NCBI GenBank assembly: GCA_945897865.1
Contig: CAMDHJ010000014.1
Location: 1 to 42,731 of the forward strand
Direction of reading: 5' to 3'
From: Tepidiphilus sp. J10
Lineage (GTDB): Bacteria; Pseudomonadota; Gammaproteobacteria; Burkholderiales; Thiobacillaceae
DNA: 42,731 nt
The position numbers and the translations under genes were made by a program. The notes below the pieces were generated by a model. The model did not search any database, was not told the origin of the DNA, and saw nothing but the letters and a program-made list of their open reading frames with translations. Positions 1-7,812 of the stretch are shown one piece after another. Positions within the stretch are counted from its first letter, which is position 1, and each line of letters begins with the position of its first letter.

Positions 1-1
1 C

Positions 2-1081
2 AACTTTAGCGCAGGCCCCGCCGTATTGCCGAGAGAAGTGCTCGAACAGGCGCGTGACGAGCTCGTCAACTGGCAGGGCTGCGGCATGTCGGTGATGGAA
101 ATGTCGCATCGCGGCAAGGAATACATGGGCATCCAGGCCCAGGCCGAGGCCGATCTGCGCGAGTTGATGGGCATTCCATCCAACTACAAAGTATTGTTTC
201 TGCAAGGTGGCGCATCCAGCCAGTTCGCCATGGTGCCGATGAACCTCTATCGCGGCAAAGCTTCGGCCGATTACCTGAATACCGGCGAGTGGTCGAAGAA
301 GGCGATCAAGGAAGCCAAGAAGTTTGGCGCGGTGAATGTGGTTGCCAGTTCGGAAGACAAAAACTTCAGCTACGCACCGACCCAGGATGCCTGGAACCTC
401 GACCCGAATGCCGCCTACGTTCACTACACACCCAACGAGACCATCGGTGGCGTGGAAATCTTCTGGACGCCCGATCTTGGCAACCTCGCGGGCGAGATTC
501 CGCTGGTCGCCGATATGTCCTCGACCATTCTGTCGCGGCCGATTGATGTGTCGAAATTTGGACTGATCTATGCCGGTGCGCAGAAGAATATCGGTCCTGC
601 TGGCCTCACGCTGGTCATTGTGCGGGATGACCTGATTGGTCAGGTGGTGCCCGGCACACCGACGATGTTCGACTATAAGACGCACAGCGAAAACGACTCG
701 ATGTACAACACACCGCCCACCTACGGCATCTACATTGCCGGCCTGGTGTTCAAGATGTTGAAAGCCAAAGGTGGCTTGGCGGCGATGGAGCAGACCAATC
801 GCCTGAAAGCCGGTTTGCTGTACGACTATCTCGACGCGACCGATTTCTTCAATTCGCCGGTTGCGCGCGACAACCGTTCACTGATGAACATCCCGTTCAC
901 ATTGAAGGATGCAGCCCTGGACGAAGCGTTTCTCAAGGGCGCCAAGGCGTGCAATCTGGTGCAGCTGAAGGGGCACCGTTCGGTTGGCGGTATGCGGGCT
1001 TCGATCTATAACGCGATGCCGGTGGAAGGTGTGCAGGCGTTGGTCGATTACATGAAGGAATTTGAAAAGTCTCACGCTTGA
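2..1081 (+). CDS. serC: Phosphoserine aminotransferase (5'-truncated by window edge)
   Basis: PLP enzyme that converts 3-phosphohydroxypyruvate and glutamate to phosphoserine in serine synthesis; it also acts in pyridoxal phosphate synthesis. The frame is open from base 2, starting NFSAGPAVLPREV, which is the conserved N-terminal signature of SerC, so only the first few codons are missing and the real start lies left of the window. The segment IYAGAQKNIGPAGLT carries the PLP-binding lysine, and the substrate-loop motif SHRGKEY is near the start. The visible 359 codons match the usual length of about 360. It is followed by a candidate terminator and by serA, giving two serine-pathway genes in a row. 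In many betaproteobacteria serC heads the pheA-hisC-tyrA-aroA cluster, as here. Identification is secure. Confidence 0.97.
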   Translation, partial: NFSAGPAVLPREVLEQARDELVNWQGCGMSVMEMSHRGKEYMGIQAQAEADLRELMGIPSNYKVLFLQGGASSQFAMVPMNLYRGKASADYLNTGEWSKKAIKEAKKFGAVNVVASSEDKNFSYAPTQDAWNLDPNAAYVHYTPNETIGGVEIFWTPDLGNLAGEIPLVADMSSTILSRPIDVSKFGLIYAGAQKNIGPAGLTLVIVRDDLIGQVVPGTPTMFDYKTHSENDSMYNTPPTYGIYIAGLVFKMLKAKGGLAAMEQTNRLKAGLLYDYLDATDFFNSPVARDNRSLMNIPFTLKDAALDEAFLKGAKACNLVQLKGHRSVGGMRASIYNAMPVEGVQALVDYMKEFEKSHA

Positions 1082-1102
1082 TTTGAGTTTTCTTGCAACC
1101 TT

Positions 1103-1140
1103 GGCCGGCGTGTTGATCGATGCGCCGGCCGTGCTTTTTT
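1103..1140 (+). terminator. Candidate intrinsic terminator or attenuator after serC
   Basis: Perfect 8-bp stem GGCCGGCG (1103-1110) with CGCCGGCC (1123-1130), a 12-nt loop, then four bases and a run of six T (1135-1140). It lies in the 81-bp gap between the serC stop and the serA start. The four-base offset between stem and T-run makes it weaker than a textbook terminator, so partial read-through into serA is possible. Confidence 0.6.
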
Positions 1141-1162
1141 CGACTCCACTGGAGGACGCGGC

Positions 1163-2341
1163 ATGGCCAGAATGCAGAAAATTCAGACGCTTAACGCCAT
1201 CTCGAAACGCGGTCTGGCACGGCTGCCTGAAACCTATGTCGTTGGCAATGATGTTGCCGACCCGGACGCCATCCTGGTGCGTTCACAGGACATGCATGCG
1301 ATGTCGATTGCCGCCAGCGTACTGGCGATCGGGCGCGCCGGGGCCGGTACCAACAATATCCCGGTGATGCTGATGAGTGCGCGTGGCATGCCGGTATTCA
1401 ACGCCCCCGGCGCCAACGCCAACGCGGTGAAGGAGTTGGTCATCGCCGGCATGCTCCTGGGCGCACGCAATCTGGCCTCGGCTATTGCTTTTGTTGCCAG
1501 CCTGGAAGGCGATGCCGAGTCTTTGCACAAGCAGGTGGAAGCCGGCAAAAAGGCGTTTGTCGGTCACGAATTGCCCGGCCGCACGCTGGGTGTGGTCGGC
1601 CTCGGTGCGATCGGTTCGATGGTGGCCGATGCGGCCATCCGGCTTGGCATGAACGTCATCGGCTATGACCCGGAAATCACCGTTGATGCCGCCTGGCGCT
1701 TGCCGTCGCAGGTAAAGAAAGCCGCCTCGGTGGAGGATCTGGTCAAGCATTGCGATTTCATCAGCCTGCATACACCGCTGGTAGCGGCCACCAAAGACCT
1801 GATCAATGCCGACCGGGTCAAATTGATGCGCAAGGGTTGTGTGCTGTTGAATTTTGCGCGCGACGGCATCGTCAACGAGCAGGCTGTGTTGGATGGCCTG
1901 AACGACCACAAACTGCATGCCTACATTTGCGATTTTCCGAGCAACCTGTTGAAGCAGCATCCGCGTTTCGTCGCCTTGCCGCATCTCGGCGCTTCGACCG
2001 AGGAAGCCGAAGAGAACTGCGCCATCATGGTTGCCGATCAACTGGTCGACTACCTTGAACACGGCAATATCCAGAATGCGGTCAACTTCCCCAACATCAA
2101 TCTGCCGCGTGAATCGGCTTATCGCCTGGCCATTGCCAACGCCAATGTGCCGAACATGCTCGGCCAGATATCTACGTCGCTGGCGGCGGCGGGTCTCAAC
2201 ATCCACAACATGGTGAACAAATCGAGAGGCGAAATGGCCTTCACCCTGGTGGATGTCGATGCTGCTGTGCCGAACTTGGTCATCACGCAACTTTCCGGCA
2301 TCGAGGGTGTGCTGCGGGTGCGTTATATTCCGTCGAATTGA
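1163..2341 (+). CDS. serA: D-3-phosphoglycerate dehydrogenase with ACT domain
   Basis: Catalyses the first committed step of serine synthesis, NAD-dependent oxidation of 3-phosphoglycerate. The 392-residue protein has a split substrate domain, a Rossmann domain with the GLGAIGS dinucleotide fingerprint (residues about 141-147), and the C-terminal LPHLGASTEEAEENCA block holding the catalytic His. An ACT domain follows (about 318-392, starting RLAIANANVPNMLGQI). The ACT domain is normally the site of serine feedback inhibition, so allosteric control is expected. This is the short form without the extra intervening domain of the long type. The ATG is supported by GGAGG seven bases upstream. serC is directly upstream, so the two steps flanking phosphohydroxypyruvate are co-located. 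Confidence 0.96.
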   Translation: MARMQKIQTLNAISKRGLARLPETYVVGNDVADPDAILVRSQDMHAMSIAASVLAIGRAGAGTNNIPVMLMSARGMPVFNAPGANANAVKELVIAGMLLGARNLASAIAFVASLEGDAESLHKQVEAGKKAFVGHELPGRTLGVVGLGAIGSMVADAAIRLGMNVIGYDPEITVDAAWRLPSQVKKAASVEDLVKHCDFISLHTPLVAATKDLINADRVKLMRKGCVLLNFARDGIVNEQAVLDGLNDHKLHAYICDFPSNLLKQHPRFVALPHLGASTEEAEENCAIMVADQLVDYLEHGNIQNAVNFPNINLPRESAYRLAIANANVPNMLGQISTSLAAAGLNIHNMVNKSRGEMAFTLVDVDAAVPNLVITQLSGIEGVLRVRYIPSN

Positions 2342-2381
2342 TCCATTGCTTGTTTGACTGACACTTTCCTTTTTGACTGAC

Positions 2382-3443
2382 ATGAGCGAAGACCTCCTTT
2401 CCCTGCGTAACCAGATCGATGCCGTTGATGATCAGGTCTTGCACTTGCTGAATGAACGCGCGCGTTTGGCGCAGACCATAGGCCATCTGAAGAATGGCAT
2501 CGTCTATAAACCGGAGCGCGAAGCACAGGTGGTGCGGCGGATGCAGGCTGACAATCCCGGGCCGTTGCCGGCTGAGTCGATTTCCGTGCTGTACAAGGAA
2601 ATCATGTCCGCCTGTCGCGCGCTCGAGCAGCCGCTGAACATCGCCTTTCTGGGGCCGCAAGGTACATTTTCCGAAGCCGCTGCGATCAAGCATTTCGGAC
2701 ATGCTACCCAGGGTCTGGCCTGTGCCAGTATTGATGAAGTGTTTCGTGCAGTTGAGCGCGGCGAAGCCCACTACGGCGTAGCGCCGGTGGAAAACTCGAC
2801 CGAAGGTGCGGTCAATCGCACGCTGGATCGGCTGCTTAGCAGTTCGCTGAAAATCTGTGGCGAAGTCATGTTGCGCGTACGCCAGCATCTGATGCGCAAA
2901 GGCGAAGGCCTGGCGGGCATTGAAGTGATCTATTCGCATGACCAATCACTCGGCCAGTGCCACGAATGGCTGAGTCAGCATCTGCCGACGGTACGCACCA
3001 TCCGCGCTACCAGCAACGGCGAAGCTGCGCGGTTGGCATCCGAAAATCCGGATGCGGCGGCGATTGCCGGCGAACTCGCGGCGGAGCGGTACGGGCTCAA
3101 CCTGGTCGCTCGTGATGTTGAGGACGATGCCAACAATACCACCCGTTTTCTGGTGCTCAGCCGAGAAGAAACCGCGCCTTCGGGACGCGACAAAACCTCG
3201 CTTGTGTTGTCTGTGCACAATCGCCCCGGTGCCTTGCTTGATCTTCTTTCGCCGCTGGCCCGTCATCAAATTGGTCTGACCCGACTGGAATCGCGTCCGG
3301 CGCGCAACGGCGCCTGGGAATATGTGTTCTATATCGATCTCGATGGCCATCATGCCGATGCCAATATCCAGGCTGCGTTGCAAGAAGTTGAAGCACACTG
3401 TTCTTTCCTGAAAATACTTGGTGCCTACCCGGTTGCCGTGTAA
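2382..3443 (+). CDS. pheA: Bifunctional chorismate mutase / prephenate dehydratase (P-protein)
   Basis: Converts chorismate to prephenate and then to phenylpyruvate for phenylalanine synthesis. From the ATG at 2382 it is 353 residues; an in-frame TTG nine bases upstream is a less likely start. An AroQ-type chorismate mutase domain occupies residues about 5-85 (LRNQIDAVDDQVLHLLNERA). The prephenate dehydratase domain (about 90-270) starts IAFLGPQGTFSEAAA and contains the conserved VAPVENSTEGAV segment and the NNTTRFLVL block (TRF motif). A C-terminal ACT domain (about 275-353) has the ESRPARNGAWEYVFY signature that binds phenylalanine in this family, so product feedback inhibition is expected. 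It sits between serA and hisC, all on the same strand with short gaps, and is probably part of one transcript. Confidence 0.97.
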   Translation: MSEDLLSLRNQIDAVDDQVLHLLNERARLAQTIGHLKNGIVYKPEREAQVVRRMQADNPGPLPAESISVLYKEIMSACRALEQPLNIAFLGPQGTFSEAAAIKHFGHATQGLACASIDEVFRAVERGEAHYGVAPVENSTEGAVNRTLDRLLSSSLKICGEVMLRVRQHLMRKGEGLAGIEVIYSHDQSLGQCHEWLSQHLPTVRTIRATSNGEAARLASENPDAAAIAGELAAERYGLNLVARDVEDDANNTTRFLVLSREETAPSGRDKTSLVLSVHNRPGALLDLLSPLARHQIGLTRLESRPARNGAWEYVFYIDLDGHHADANIQAALQEVEAHCSFLKILGAYPVAV

Positions 3444-3478
3444 ATCCCTATTAGCGCTCGTCCAGCACTCAAAATCCT

Positions 3479-4606
3479 ATGTATCCCTGCGACCTTGCTC
3501 CTACCTACGTGCGCGCCATCGCGCCCTATCAACCGGGCAAACCGATTACCGAACTGGCACGCGAGATGGGGCTGAATGAAGCCGACATCGTCAAACTCGC
3601 GTCCAATGAAAATCCACTCGGAGTCAGCCCGCGTGCGCTGGCGGCGATGACCTGCGCGCTCAATGATTTGGCGCTGTATCCGGATGGCAACGGTTTTGAG
3701 CTGAAAGCCGCCATTGCCGCCAAGTTGGGCGTCGAGATGGCCGGCATCGTGCTGGGCAATGGCTCGAACGATGTGCTGGAACTGGTCGCGCGCGCTTTTC
3801 TGGCTCCAGGTACGTCCGCCGTCTATTCGCAACATGCGTTTGCGGTTTACCCGCTGGTGACGCAAGCCACCGGCGCCGTCGGCATCGAAACGCCGGCGCG
3901 CGAATTCGGCCACGATCTGGCTGCAATGCGTGCTGCGATTCGTGACGACACTCGCGTCGTGTTCATCGCCAATCCGAACAACCCGACCGGTACCTTGTTG
4001 GCCACAGATGCGCTGCATGCATTTCTGAAATCGGTACCGGCGCAGGTGGTGGTTGTGCTGGACGAAGCCTATGGCGAATTCCTTGCTGCCAGCCAGCAAG
4101 CGCCCAGCGTCGCCTGGTTGGCCGAGTTTCCCAATCTGGTGCTGACCCGCACTTTCTCGAAAGCCTACGGCCTGGCCGGTTTGCGCGTCGGTTATGCGCT
4201 GGCGAGCGCTGATGTGGCTGGCCTGTTGAATCGCGTCCGGCAACCTTTCAACGTCAATACCTTGGCATTGCTGGGTGCGACGGCGGCGTTGAACGATGTC
4301 GAATTCCTTGCGGAATCGAAACGTGTCAACGACGCCGGCATGGCGCAGATGCTGCAAGGTTTTCAGGCGCTTGGCCTCGACCATATCGACTCGTTCGGCA
4401 ACTTCGTCTGCGTCAAGGTGGGTTCGCCGCAACGCCCGGCAGGGGCGGTGTTCCAGGCCCTGCTCAAGTGCGGCGTCATTGTGCGCCCGGTCGCAAACTA
4501 CGGCATGCCGGATTACCTGCGCGTCAGCATTGGCTTACCGGAACAGAACGCGCGTTTCCTGAGCGTACTGGCCGATATCCTGCAAGAAATTCCGGTGCCG
4601 GCATGA
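3479..4606 (+). CDS. hisC: Histidinol-phosphate / aromatic amino-acid aminotransferase (HisC family)
   Basis: Fold-type I PLP aminotransferase of 375 residues. The family signature VKLASNENPLGVSP is near the N-terminus, NPNNPTGTLL binds PLP, and TRTFSKAYGLAGLRVGY carries the Schiff-base lysine. HisC enzymes act on histidinol phosphate. Copies located between pheA and tyrA, like this one, commonly serve as the aromatic transaminase that makes phenylalanine and tyrosine from their keto acids; that role is inferred from position. The stop codon overlaps the tyrA ATG in an ATGA arrangement, so the two are translationally coupled. Other his genes are not in the window, so whether this is the only hisC cannot be told. 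Confidence 0.94.
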   Translation: MYPCDLAPTYVRAIAPYQPGKPITELAREMGLNEADIVKLASNENPLGVSPRALAAMTCALNDLALYPDGNGFELKAAIAAKLGVEMAGIVLGNGSNDVLELVARAFLAPGTSAVYSQHAFAVYPLVTQATGAVGIETPAREFGHDLAAMRAAIRDDTRVVFIANPNNPTGTLLATDALHAFLKSVPAQVVVVLDEAYGEFLAASQQAPSVAWLAEFPNLVLTRTFSKAYGLAGLRVGYALASADVAGLLNRVRQPFNVNTLALLGATAALNDVEFLAESKRVNDAGMAQMLQGFQALGLDHIDSFGNFVCVKVGSPQRPAGAVFQALLKCGVIVRPVANYGMPDYLRVSIGLPEQNARFLSVLADILQEIPVPA

Positions 4607-5478
4607 TCAAGCACCTGGTCGTGGTCGGCGTCGGCTTGATCGGCGGCTCGTTTGCCCTCGATTTGAAGCAGCACGGGCAAGTCGAACGTGTCACCGGCAT
4701 TGGTCGTAGCCGTGCCAATCTGGAAACCGCGCTACAACTCGGCATCATTGACCAGATTGGTGACGATCTCGCCAGCGTGGCCGCCAGCGCCGACCTGGTC
4801 CTGCTCGCGGCGCCAGTCGGCGCCATGCCCGACCTGTTCAAACAACTGGCGCCGCAATTGCAGTCAAGCTGCATCGTTACCGATGTCGGCAGTACCAAGC
4901 AGGATGTTATCGCCGCTGCCCGTGCCGGTCTTGCCGACCGTATCGCGCAATATGTGCCGGGTCACCCGATTGCCGGCGCCGAAACCAACGGTTCCGCTGC
5001 CGCCCGCGCTGGCCTGTATGCCGACAAGCCGTTGATCCTGACGCCATTGCCGGAAAACAGCGTCGCTGATGTCGAGACGGTCGAATCGCTCTGGCGCGTC
5101 TGCGGCGCCCGTGTCGCCCGCATGGACCCGGCCCTGCATGACCAGATATTCGCGGCGGTCAGCCATTTACCGCACCTGCTTGCGTTCGCATTGATGGACG
5201 AATTGGCCGGCCGGCCCCTCGCCGAGACTTATTTCCGCTACGCCGGCGCCGGCCTGCGCGACGCTACCCGCATCGCCGGCAGTCATCCGGAAATGTGGCG
5301 TGACATCACCTTGGCCAACCGTGACGCCTTGCTGAACGAACTGGATGCGCTGGTCGCAAAGCTGAAATCGGTAAAGGCGCTGGTGGCGGCCCGTGATGGC
5401 GCCGAGCTGGAACAGGTTTTCGCGCGCGCGCGGCAGGCGCGTACCAACTGGTTGCAAGGCAAGTACAACAACGACTGA
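4603..5478 (+). CDS. tyrA: Prephenate dehydrogenase
   Basis: NAD(P)-dependent oxidative decarboxylation of prephenate to 4-hydroxyphenylpyruvate in tyrosine synthesis. The protein is 291 residues from the ATG at 4603, chosen because the next residues (MIKHLVVVGVGLIGGSFALD) form the Rossmann fingerprint directly and because ATGA overlaps the hisC stop; the frame is open further upstream but that part is the hisC shadow. Conserved elements include VTDVGSTKQDVI and the substrate loop GHPIAGAETNGSAAA. It is monofunctional, with no chorismate mutase or aroA fusion. It ends 61 bp before an inserted toxin-antitoxin pair that separates it from aroA. Confidence 0.96.
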   Translation: MIKHLVVVGVGLIGGSFALDLKQHGQVERVTGIGRSRANLETALQLGIIDQIGDDLASVAASADLVLLAAPVGAMPDLFKQLAPQLQSSCIVTDVGSTKQDVIAAARAGLADRIAQYVPGHPIAGAETNGSAAARAGLYADKPLILTPLPENSVADVETVESLWRVCGARVARMDPALHDQIFAAVSHLPHLLAFALMDELAGRPLAETYFRYAGAGLRDATRIAGSHPEMWRDITLANRDALLNELDALVAKLKSVKALVAARDGAELEQVFARARQARTNWLQGKYNND

Positions 5479-5539
5479 TCAACGTTGGGCGTCTTGGGGT
5501 TGTGGTGACAATAGGCACACATGGTCGTAACATCAGCCG

Positions 5540-5833
5540 ATGAAACCATTTCGCTGGAACGCTGAAAAAAATGAAACGCTTGCATCTGAGCGGGGCATTT
5601 CGTTTGAGCGCATCGTGGTCGCCATCGAGTCTGACGGGTTGCTGGACATCCTGGCCCACCCAAACCAGTCGAAATATCCAGGACAGCGCGTTCTTGTCGT
5701 CTCAAGCGACAACTACGCTTACTTGGTGCCATTCGTCGAGGAGGAAGATTACTTTTTTCTCAAGACCGTGCTCCCGAGCCGAAAGGCTACTCGGGACTAT
5801 CTGAATCAAGGTGAACCAGATGCCGAAAATTGA
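5540..5833 (+). CDS. BrnT-like toxin of a type II toxin-antitoxin pair
   Basis: A 97-residue protein starting MKPFRWNAEKNETLASERGI. The F-x-W-x(3)-KN opening followed by a GISFE-like segment and the C-terminal PSRKATRDYL motif resemble the BrnT/DUF497 family of small RNase toxins. The match is by eye and the family is broad, so a related but distinct toxin family is possible. The next gene overlaps its 3' end by 14 bases and encodes a ribbon-helix-helix antitoxin, giving the toxin-first order seen in brnTA. The pair interrupts the tyrA-aroA junction of a conserved biosynthetic cluster, which suggests acquisition. Such toxins usually cut RNA and are neutralised, and their operon autoregulated, by the antitoxin; neither activity is shown here. 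Confidence 0.7.
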   Translation: MKPFRWNAEKNETLASERGISFERIVVAIESDGLLDILAHPNQSKYPGQRVLVVSSDNYAYLVPFVEEEDYFFLKTVLPSRKATRDYLNQGEPDAEN

Positions 5834-6167
5834 TGAATATGAAATCGAAGTGCTAAACGCCTACGAAAAGGGCCAATTGAAGTCTGTTGCAACCAAGGCC
5901 GAGCTTGCCAAATTCAAGGCCACCGCGCGCGCCACCGCAATCAAGGATCGCCGGGTCAATATTCGCTTGTCTTCTGGAGACCTGAACGATATTCAGGTCA
6001 AAGCCCTGGAACAAGGGATGCCGTACCAAACGTTAATTGCCAGCGTTTTGCATAAGTATGTTTCTGGTCGTCTTGCAGAGAAGTCGGATGCCGTTACGAG
6101 TGCAACTCATAAGCCCGCAACTAAAAAGACTGCAACAGCAAAACGTCGCGCTACATCAGATCGCTAA
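5820..6167 (+). CDS. Ribbon-helix-helix (CopG/BrnA-type) antitoxin
   Basis: A 115-residue protein from the ATG at 5820. AAGG sits eight bases upstream of that ATG; an in-frame GTG at 5811 lacks a ribosome-binding site. The N-terminus (IDEYEIEVLNAYEKGQLKSV) resembles the opening of CopG-type antitoxins. A beta-strand and two helices follow at about residues 45-82 (RVNIRLSSGDLNDIQVKALE and MPYQTLIASVLHKYVSG), the ribbon-helix-helix DNA-binding and dimerisation fold. The last 30 residues are Lys/Thr/Ala-rich and probably disordered. It overlaps the toxin gene, which implies coupled translation. It would bind the toxin and repress the shared promoter by family analogy. Confidence 0.75.
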   Translation: MPKIDEYEIEVLNAYEKGQLKSVATKAELAKFKATARATAIKDRRVNIRLSSGDLNDIQVKALEQGMPYQTLIASVLHKYVSGRLAEKSDAVTSATHKPATKKTATAKRRATSDR

Positions 6168-6263
6168 TCCATCACCTTGGCACAGATGTCCAACCCTTCA
6201 TTCAAACGGACCTGAGCGGAAAGTCGCGCAGGCCGCTCAATACCTACGACAGGTCACCTCTTC

Positions 6264-7571
6264 ATGGAATTCATCGATCTTCCCGCGCTCTCCGGTGCCC
6301 GTGGCAAAGTCCGTCTACCTGGTTCGAAAAGCATCTCCAACCGCATGTTGCTGCTCGCCGCGCTGGCGGAAGGCAGTACGCTGGTCAAAGGCCTGCTCGA
6401 CTCCGACGATACCCAGGTCATGCTCGAATCGCTGACCCGTCTCGGCGTGCACTGGGAGCGTCTGGTTGACAGCGATCACTATCGCGTACACGGTATTGGC
6501 GGCGCCTTTCCAGTCAAGCAAGCTGAACTATTCCTCGGCAATGCCGGCACCGCGTTCCGCTCGCTGACCGCCGCGACAGCGCTGGCAGGCGGCGAATACA
6601 CTTTGCGTGGTGTCGACCGCATGCATGAACGGCCGATCGGTGACCTGGTCGATGCGTTGCGCCAACTCGGTGCCCGAATTACCTATCTCGGACAGGAAGG
6701 CTTCCCGCCACTGGCAATGGCGCCCGCCCACCTGGATGCGACCTCGGTCACCTGCGTCAAGGGCAATGTCTCCAGCCAGTATCTGACCGGCCTGTTGCTC
6801 TCCGCTCCCTTGCTCGGCCGCGAAGTGACGATCCAGGTCGAGGGCGAATTGATCTCGAAACCGTATGTCGAAATCACCCTGAATCTGATGCAACGTTTCG
6901 GCATCGAAGTGATCCGTGACGGCTGGCAAAGCTTCACCGTACCCGCGGCGGTGTATCGCAGTCCGGGCGAAATCGAAGTCGAGGGCGATGCTTCCTCGGC
7001 ATCCTACTTCCTCGCTGCCGGCGCCCTCGGCCATGGCCCGGTGCGGGTTGAAGGTGTCGGCCGCAACAGCATCCAGGGCGATGTGCGATTCGCCGAAGCG
7101 CTGGCGCGCATGGGGATTGAGATCGGATTCGGTTCCAATTGGATAGAGAGTCGCCTGGGCTGCGGCAGCAAACTGCAGGCACTTGACCTCGATTGCAACC
7201 ACATCCCGGATGCCGCGATGACCCTGGCGGTGCTGGCGCTGTTCGCTGATGGCGTCACCACGCTGCGCAATATCGCCTCCTGGCGGGTCAAGGAAACTGA
7301 CCGCATCGCCGCGATGGCCACCGAATTGCGCAAGGTGGGCGCGACGGTGGAAGAGGGCGCCGATTTCATCCGGGTCACCCCGCCAGCCAAGCTGCTCGCC
7401 AACGCCGAGATCGATACCTACGACGACCACCGCATGGCGATGTGTTTCTCGCTGGTCAGCCTGGGCGGTGTACCAATCCGGATCAACGAACCGAAATGTG
7501 TCGCCAAGACTTTCCCGGATTATTTCGCTGTTTTCAGCGGTATTGCCCAGCCGGCGACCTGTTTTGACTAG
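6264..7571 (+). CDS. aroA: 3-phosphoshikimate 1-carboxyvinyltransferase (EPSP synthase)
   Basis: Joins shikimate 3-phosphate and phosphoenolpyruvate in the sixth step of the shikimate pathway. The 435-residue protein shows the class I EPSP synthase features: [17 protein letters not shown] at the N-terminus (PEP/S3P-binding lysine), the [13 protein letters not shown] glycine loop (class I consensus is GNAGTAMRPL, so Phe replaces Met), [10 protein letters not shown], the catalytic Asp region [17 protein letters not shown] and the C-terminal DDHRMAM and [10 protein letters not shown] blocks. It is co-directional with serC-tyrA but separated from tyrA by the toxin-antitoxin pair and a 96-bp gap, so it may depend on read-through or on a promoter in that gap. 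The usual downstream partner cmk is absent; a tRNA gene follows. Confidence 0.97.
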   Translation: MEFIDLPALSGARGKVRLPGSKSISNRMLLLAALAEGSTLVKGLLDSDDTQVMLESLTRLGVHWERLVDSDHYRVHGIGGAFPVKQAELFLGNAGTAFRSLTAATALAGGEYTLRGVDRMHERPIGDLVDALRQLGARITYLGQEGFPPLAMAPAHLDATSVTCVKGNVSSQYLTGLLLSAPLLGREVTIQVEGELISKPYVEITLNLMQRFGIEVIRDGWQSFTVPAAVYRSPGEIEVEGDASSASYFLAAGALGHGPVRVEGVGRNSIQGDVRFAEALARMGIEIGFGSNWIESRLGCGSKLQALDLDCNHIPDAAMTLAVLALFADGVTTLRNIASWRVKETDRIAAMATELRKVGATVEEGADFIRVTPPAKLLANAEIDTYDDHRMAMCFSLVSLGGVPIRINEPKCVAKTFPDYFAVFSGIAQPATCFD

Positions 7572-7639
7572 CTGAAATGGTGTTTGCCGAAAAGTTCGGT
7601 TTCAGAGACGCGGCAAGCCAAGTTAGAATGCCGCGCTTC

Positions 7640-7727
7640 GGAGGTGTGGCAGAGTGGTCGATTGCACCAGTCTTGAAAACTGGCAACGGGAAACCGTTCG
7701 TGAGTTCGAATCTCACCGCCTCCGCCA
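7640..7727 (+). tRNA. tRNA-Ser (UGA anticodon)
   Basis: Full class II tRNA of 88 bases including an encoded CCA. The acceptor stem pairs GGAGGTG (7640-7646) with CGCCTCC (7717-7723) with one G-U pair, followed by discriminator G and CCA (7725-7727). The anticodon arm pairs CCAGT (7667-7671) with ACTGG (7679-7683) around loop CTTGAAA, giving anticodon TGA at 7674-7676. A long variable arm (AACGGGAAACCGTT) and a T-loop GTTCGAATC are present, as expected for serine. TAGAAT at 7624-7629 could be its -10 element. It reads UCA and wobble UCN codons. Confidence 0.96.
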
Positions 7728-7812
7728 GGTTACTGTTTTTAAAATGATTATTTCAGCGAGTCCTATCCGGGTAACTCGCTTTTCCGACCCCCGTTTGAGT
7801 GATTGAAGCGCC

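Noticed and set aside
1283-2383. Long open frame on the - strand opposite serA
   Set aside because: It lies fully antisense to a clearly conserved enzyme; its His/Gln/Arg-rich translation shows no domain and reflects GC-rich codon use.
7640-7727. tRNA-Ser as an attachment site of an integrated element
   Set aside because: No integrase gene and no duplicated tRNA 3' end were found in the window.
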